Shown here one piece after another: positions 14,831-21,700 of a stretch of 23,341 nucleotides of DNA (position 1 is its first letter; each line of letters opens with the position of its first letter). The notes beneath the pieces were generated by a model, which was not told where the DNA came from, did no database searches, and was given only the letters and a program-made list of their open reading frames with translations. The position numbers and the translations under genes were made by a program. This DNA comes from Symbiobacteriaceae bacterium (GTDB lineage Bacteria > Bacillota > JAAYKD01 > WRDA01), in assembly GCA_009779515.1 (NCBI GenBank), contig WREE01000008.1:1-23341 (forward strand), read 5' to 3'.

Positions 14831-14857
14831 TCGCCTTAAGAGTGCGCTCTTCGGCGA
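14831..14857. repeat. Hairpin C (two 5-bp stems with an internal loop)
   Basis: TCGCC pairs with GGCGA and AAGAG pairs with CTCTT around TGCG, separated by a small internal loop. It abuts hairpin B directly. Confidence 0.6.
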
Positions 14858-14884
14858 ATTAAGTTGTGTTCTTGCAATTAAGTT
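14857..14884. repeat. Short direct repeat AATTAAGTT, two copies
   Basis: Copies at 14857-14865 and 14876-14884, 19 nt apart, between the hairpin tandem and hairpin D. May be chance in this AT-richer stretch. Confidence 0.4.
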
Positions 14885-14885
14885 T

Positions 14886-14914
14886 GCTTTTTGACGCGCA
14901 GGTCGCCAAAAAGC
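14886..14914. repeat. Hairpin D (8-bp stem GCTTTTTG/CAAAAAGC)
   Basis: Inverted arms 14886-14893 and 14907-14914 flank a 13-nt GC-rich loop. It belongs to the structured spacer between the SLH and flavoprotein genes. Confidence 0.5.
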
Positions 14915-14963
14915 GGTTACTTTTATCCCTTTAAGGTAAGTTAGGTAGGAAACAAAGAATCCG

Positions 14964-14977
14964 AAACCGGTTTTTTT
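14964..14977 (+). other. Small palindrome AAACCGGTTT followed by seven T
   Basis: Looks like a minimal terminator for the plus strand, but the stem is only a few pairs and no plus-strand gene is present. Confidence 0.2.
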
Positions 14978-14984
14978 CAGTCTG

Positions 14985-15013
14985 AGAGCAAGGTATAAAC
15001 GATACCTTGCTCT
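14985..15013 (-). repeat. Hairpin A, right copy, just after the SLH gene stop
   Basis: Identical to the copy at 14775-14803 including loop orientation. It begins 6 nt after the SLH stop codon in minus-strand RNA, so it would form the 3' stem of that mRNA. The following bases (CAGACUG, then A-run) lack a U-tract, so it is not a normal intrinsic terminator; it may protect or process the transcript. Confidence 0.8.
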
Positions 15014-15019
15014 GAAGGA

Positions 15020-15700
15020 TTATTCTTTAATCATGGCGATCCAGTATTCGTTTCTAAAGGGTTGCTCCGCCTTTCTTTCCCTGAACATGGGAATATGGGA
15101 GTTGGTGGCTTCCTGAACCGCAAGATAATACCATTTATCAGGGTCAGCATTGTCTACCCATACTTTCATCTCGTTCACCAGTAAATCCTCCACCGTTTCC
15201 GGCAGTCGCTCCAAAATTCTGTTGGTGAGCGCCATGAACTCTGCTCTAGTCATGTGGCTATCCGGTCGGTAGCTCCCATCGGGATAGCCCCCCAACCAGC
15301 CGATGGTGGCTGCGTAGGTAATATCATAAGCTGCCCAATGGTCAGCTATATCGTTAAAGCCGGTCTGGTAGAAAGCGGGCAACTCCATCCTGACGGCAAA
15401 GCGGGTCACTATAGCCGCCAGCTCCCCTCGGGTGATATAGTTTTGAGGCTTAAAGGTGCCGTCGGGGTACCCCCCCAGGATAGCCATACTGTGCATAGCT
15501 ACCACTGAACTGTAGTACCAACTGCCTTCCTCCACATCCCATAGGGCGATTTCTCCCCCGGTATAGCCAGCCCGGAGTTCCTCCTTAAGCAAACGGTAGA
15601 AGATAGCGGCCACTTCTGCCCGGGTAATCAGGTTGTCGGGTTCTACGGTACCCTCGGGATAGCCGAAGATATAGGCAATATGATCCGGGATAAATACCGG
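15020..15700 (-). other. SLH cell-wall anchoring region
   Basis: Three SLH repeats are recognised by FGYPEGTVEPDNLITRAE, GGYPDGTFKPQNYITRGE and GGYPDGSYRPDSHMTRAE. The TRAE-type motif is known to bind pyruvylated secondary wall polymers. The end of the protein (WYYLAVQEATNSH to EYWIAMI) resembles the last half-SLH tail of many clostridial surface proteins. Confidence 0.9.
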
Positions 15701-18700
15701 CTGGGGAGGAGTATCCTCCTCTGAATCTCCGCCGGAAGCAGGCTCTTCCGGCGAGGTGGCAGCCGGAGGCGCCTCCGTGGGAGGTGCGGTAGACGACGGT
15801 ACCGAAGGCTGACTGGGAGCTATGGTCGGGGGCTCCGTCTGCGTCGGGGTATAGTCGGGAGGATTGCCACTGCCGCTGCCGCTGCCACCCGAAGTGGCGA
15901 TAAAGGTGGCAGTTAGAGCCACCCTGTTAGTCGGCATGGCGAAGCTCGCCGGATTGCTGCCCGAACCTCCTGGAAGGTTTACCCCACTGACGCTCCATCC
16001 GTTAAAGCGATAGCCGGGGTTGGCATAAGCGCTGACCACTATATTGCTCCCTTCTGGGTAGCTACCGCTAATGCTGCCGGAAACAGTTCCGCCATGATTA
16101 GCTGCTACCGTTAAATCGTAGCGTACTACCGGCGTCTCGGCAGTAAAATTGGCAACTAAGGTTACCGCGGAGGCAGGCATGGTAAATTCGGCTGGGTTAG
16201 CGTTGCTGCCTCCGCGAAGAGAGGCACCGTTTACCGTCCAATGGCTGAATAAATAACCGGGGTGAGCTGAAGCGGTAACCGCTATAGGAGCTCCTTCGGC
16301 ATAACTTCCAGAGGAACTTCCTTGAACAGAACCGCCGACACCGGCACTGACTGCCAGAGGATAGAGAGAAGCGTTATCAGCAACAAAATTGGCCGTAAGA
16401 GTAACCGACCTGTCAGGCATGGCAAACTCGGCCGGGTTAGCGGTGTTACCCCCCACCGGCACAACACCTTCTATAGTCCAACCTTGAAAGGTATAGCCGG
16501 ATGCCGCCACGGCTGTCACCGCGATAGGCGCACCAACAGCATATTGCCCGGAAGGGCTGCCAGAAACTGTGCCACCGGCACCTGCTGTTACCGTTAGCCT
16601 GTAGTCATCAGCTTTGAACACGTTCACCCGGTGCGCGGTGGTATCCACAAAGAACCCCGCGAAATGCCCTACCGTGACAGTGATCTCGCCTTCCGTGAGA
16701 ACCCTGTCCAGTTGCAAGAGCCATCTGTCACCAAAGCCGTTCATATTGCCGGTTATAACTTCACCGCTTCCATCATTTACCGTAATATCGGCTACCGAGA
16801 GCCCCGCCACCGGTTGGCTGAAGACGATTCTCACCCCGGTGGAGTCTGCCAGATGGCTACTCCCCCCGACTTGCTCTGCCTGGAAGAGAATAGGCTCCAG
16901 CATCTGCAGCATGACATAGCGGTCGGATTCAAAGAACCTAAAGGGGTCGCTCCCCTCCCAGTTCACCCCTACCCCCCAGCTGTTTTCTACTCCCGTTCCA
17001 GGTTCGCCTTCCGGTATATTGTTGTAATCCTGGTTATAGGCCCAGCGGTAGTAACTTCCCGCCGGACTGATAGTATCGCTGTTACCCTGGGGAATAACAA
17101 TAGCCATAGTTCCGCCCTGAGCATAGAGAGTGCCTCCGCTGAGGAAAAGTTCACAGCTTTCAGGATCCAGCCCGAAGCTCGCCACACTAACCTTGGCGTT
17201 TTGGCTACCTCTCACGGTGAGAGTGCCATCGCCATCTAAGGTTAACCTCTTAACCTGTGCAGAGTTAACCTTAACCCCCAGGGAAAAATCTGTCTCGGCG
17301 GCAGAGGCAAAGATGTTATGCCCGTTAGCCACCAGGGTAGTATCCCCTCCCACAAGGGTTAGAGCAGTTCTGGCTTTGGTTACCCAGGTAAAGGAATTTA
17401 AGGTTAGTTGCCCCGGAATACCACTCCAGGTGGTGCCTCTGCCGGTCACAAAAGGTTCCTGCAGGTTGACAGCCGACAAGGTGCCAGATTCGTCCAAATC
17501 CCAGTACATATTGCCGGTGGCAGCATCGAAGATTAAGCCATAAACTGCCTGGGCACTCTCATCAAGCTCGAAGTTACTTTGGAGAACGACCTCTCTCCCT
17601 GGCATGGCAAAAGTAGCGGTACTGACCATATTGCCTCCAGCAATACTCACACCGCTGCTAGTCCAACCGGCAAAGCGGTAGCCGGGACCTGGGTTAGCGG
17701 TTACCGCAATAGAGGTGTTGATCTCATACAGCCCGGTGGTATGGCCGCTGTTGGTGCCGCCTATACCACTGGAGACAGTCAACCCAAAGAAGGTAGCCTG
17801 ATAAATCTCTACCTCCCGGCTGCCAGGATCAACGATAAACTCGCCAAAATGCCGGATAGCGAGAGTTACCTCCCCCTCCCGATAAACCTTCTCCAACACC
17901 AGATACCAAGTGGTAGCGGCACCGGTAAGAGCCCGTATTTCAGCATCTCCAGTCCCTGCCGTCAGTGAGAGGTCGCTTATCTTTAAACCGGTTACCGGCT
18001 CGTTGAAAGTAATTATTATCCCCGTAGAATCAGCTTGTTGGCTTACCCCACCCGTTTGCACGGCAGTAAAGCTAACTAACGGCAGTGCCTCAAACTTCGG
18101 GGTGAGTACCACTGGGTTGGCCGGCATCACTAAGGTTGCCGGGTTAGCGTCGGCATCACCTTCCAGGTTGGCACCGCTGATAGTCCAGTCGGCAAAACGA
18201 TAACCGAAACCAGGTATAGCCACTACCTCCAGGAGGGTGTCCGGAGCATAGTAGCCGCTACCGTGCCCGTTGGTGCTGCCGCCCACTGCATTGTTGACGG
18301 TGAGAGCAAAGAGGGTTTCTTTATAGACTTCCGCGCTCTCTTTAACCGGAATTTCATAATATATGCCGTCATCTCCACCCCTGGGCAGAATATAGAAATC
18401 ACCAAAGGGGATTATCCCTACTTGCACTGTTCCCTGTAACTCTACGGAGGTAAGCTCAAGTATCCATGTGTCCCCAAAGCCGCTCAGGTTCCCCTGCACT
18501 GCTCGGCCGCTACCGTCATACAAAGTAATACAACCGGCAGTGAGTCCGCTAACCGGCCGGCTAAAGCGCAGCAGCAGAGAAGTAGAATCGGCTATATCGC
18601 TAATACCGCCGCGCTGGCTGGGGGTAAAAGAGACCGTATCCAATATCTGGAGCATAACATACTTATCATCCGGGAAAAATTCAAACTCGAACTCCCAGCT

Positions 18701-21700
18701 CACCCCGGCATCCCAAGAGTTTTCGGCGCCGGGACCAGGTTCGCCGGAAGGCACATTGTGATAATCTTTGTTATACGCCCAGCGATAGTAAGCTCCCTGA
18801 GGTCCTGAGGCTGTACCCTTCCAGGATATGGCTTGGCTGGCGCCCTGAGCATAGAAAGTACCCCCGGAAATAACCAGGGAGCAACTACCCAGGTCGAGTC
18901 CGTAACTGAAGTAATCTTCCGCCGTAAGGTTGTCATAATAATTACCTTTGGCATACAGGGTACCGCTACCGGAGATAGTTAAAGAGTAGACCTCGCTATC
19001 TGTCACCTTAATGCCTTGAGCATAGTCACTGGTGGAGACCGATTCCCAAGCATTGTTGCCGTTGGTTACGATAATAGTATCAGCGCCGACCACCGTCAGG
19101 GCTGTTTTGGCTTCCGTGTGCCAGGAGAAGTTGTGCAGGGTAAGCTGGCCAGGCTCGCCTTCCCAGGTAATACCTCTGTCATCCTCAAAGGGGTGCTGCA
19201 GATTGAGTTCGCTTAAGCTCTCACTGCCATCAAGATCCCAGTACATGTCGCCACTAACTCCATCGAAGATGAGCCCGTGGAGGGAAGGGTTAGTATCGTC
19301 AACTGTAAAGTTAGCTGTTACGGTTACGGCATTAGTCGGCATGGTTAACTCTACTTCGTTGCCGCCTAGGGAAGGGGTGGTTCCGGTGACCACCCAGCCG
19401 TCGAAAATATAGCCGGGATGAGGTCGCGCTGTGACAGTAAGAGGTGTGCCCACCTGGTACAGACCGGAAAGATTACCGGTTATAGCCAGATCGCCGTTGA
19501 TAGCGGTGCTAGTCGTCCCTCCAGCCCCGCTACTGACAGTGAGACTATAATGAGTAGCCTTATAAACCGTCACAATTTGGGTATCCGGATCTATATGGTA
19601 GTTGGCAAAAGGATCCACCGTGACCGAGAGCTCCCCTTGGCTGCTGACACTCTCCAAAGCAATCGTCCAAGAGGTGCCACTGCCACTGAGCGCGCCGGGA
19701 ACCACCGCCCCTGTCCCGTTGGTTAGGCGAATATGAGAGATAAGCAAACCGCTAACCGCCTCGTTGAAGGTCAGGTCAATCCTGGTGGAGTCAGCTATTC
19801 TATCTGCTCCTCCCCCTTGAACAGCAGTAAAGGTGCAGTCCTGCAAAAGAATAAACTTGGGAGTCACCGTAACTGCCGTACCGGGCATACTAAAGACAGC
19901 CGGATTAGCCTCTACTCCCCCCTGCAGAGCAGCTCCGGTTATCGTCCACCCGTCGAAACGGTAGCCATGATCGGCAATCGCCTCAACACTGAGCAAGACG
20001 CCCGGAGCGTAATAACCACTGGCACTGCCACTGGTACTGCCGCCTACGGCAGAGTTCACCGTTAATTGAAAAGTAGTTGCCCGGTATATTTCTACACCTT
20101 GCATCTTTACCGGCAGGTAATGCTCCGTAAAAGGATAAGTCACCTCCACGTTAACCCTGCCTTCTCGGATAACCCGGGGAATTTCCCAAAGCCACTCGGT
20201 GCCACCGCCGGTTAAATTGCCGGTTTCCGCAGCGCCTGTGTCCGTATGCAGAAGAAGGTTGTGGACGGCAAGGTCGGTAAGGGGTGAGGTAAAGACCAGC
20301 TTGATAGCGGTAGTATCCTGGCGCGTGCTTTCTCCCCCGACTTGCACAGCCGTAAAGCTGATAACAGGTAGAGAGGTAAAATTAGGGGTGAGAGTAACAT
20401 CACCGTCAGGCATAAAGAAGGCAGCCGGGTTAGCGCCGTCACCGCCGGGTATAGTCACTCCGACAGCCGTCCAGTTGACAAACTTGTAGCCGTCGTCAGC
20501 CACGGAGGTAACCGCCACCGCCGTGCCTGTCTCATACAGCCCGGAGCTGTCACCGAAGGTATGGCCGCTCCCCCCAGGCGAGGCAGCTGTCACTGTAAGC
20601 TGGAATAAACTCTTTTTAAAAATCTCTGTTTCCTGTTCGCGTCCGTCATCATTCAAATAATGGTCGCCAAAATCGGCCACCTCTACCTCGATGATACCTT
20701 CGTGGCTAACGCTGGTCAAAGCCAGGAGCCAAACCCGCCCTGTTCCTCCTTCGGGAGGAGTGAGTTCACCTATATTGGCGCTACCGGTAAGGAATTTGAT
20801 GGTGATATGGTCGGTGGTTAAGCCAGTGACCTCTTCGTCAAAGGTCAGCTCCAGGGCTGTGGTGTCCGCCATCTTGCTGACTCCGCCTATCTGGCGCAAG
20901 GTAAAGCTGGGCATATGATAGAAAACTGCGGTTATGGTTACCCCTACTGGCGGCATATTAAAAGTTAACTCCTGGTTGTCCAGCTCTGCTGCGCTGAGTG
21001 AAACCCCTGTTACCTGCCAGCCGGCAAACTTATAGCCAGTATCAGGCTCAGCTTTAACTTTAACCGCTTCCCCTTGAGGATAGCGGCCGCTGCTATAGTA
21101 GCCTGGCTCTTCACTAAGCACTCCTCCAGCAGTAGCCGTAGCTACCAGATTATAGAGAGGGGTAATGTTAAACTTGGCTTCGTTGTTGCGGACTACCTCC
21201 AGTGTGGTGTTGGCTTTCACCACACTTCGAGGAAGGGTTATCCTCATAACTGCCTGAGAATCTTCGGCCGGAGTCCCCTGGAAGGTAAGAGTTATAGCCT
21301 TGTCTCCGGGGTTGGCATTAGCTGTTACCGTAAGCCCCGCCGGTAAGTAGGTAAACCAACCGGCAGCATCTACATGGTTTAAGCCTGTGGCGGCAACCTC
21401 GGTATTATGTAAGTCGATAGTAGCATGCTGGATGACCAGCTCACTGTACATAGTGCCGCTAATCTCTACATTTTGCACACTGGCAAAAGGCATGGTGGTT
21501 ATGCGGAGGTATTTATGGCCACTGCTATAAGCATAGGGTGTGCCATAGGCAAGATCGTAATAAAGAGCGGTCTCCTCAAGAGGGATAGGTGCCCCCATAA
21601 CCGTATTAGACCACCAGGTGTAGGCCGAGGGTATAGCCGAAGGGGTCGCTGCCAGAGCGCTACTGCCCCCCCAAGCTTCCAGGGTGCCGCTCTCCAGGGT

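Noticed and set aside
14985..15013. Standard rho-independent terminator for the SLH gene
   Set aside because: The stem is strong but is followed by CAGACTG and an A-run, not a T-run, in the minus-strand direction.
14775..15015. CRISPR array
   Set aside because: Only two repeat copies, 210 bp apart, with hairpins in between and no spacers or cas genes.
14757..15019. Known riboswitch or small RNA in the hairpin spacer
   Set aside because: No conserved core of a riboswitch, 6S RNA, tmRNA or tRNA that I recognise; recorded as hairpins instead.
16631..17239. 202-codon plus-strand open frame inside the giant SLH gene
   Set aside because: Arises from the biased composition of the repeats; similar antisense frames recur across the repeat array.
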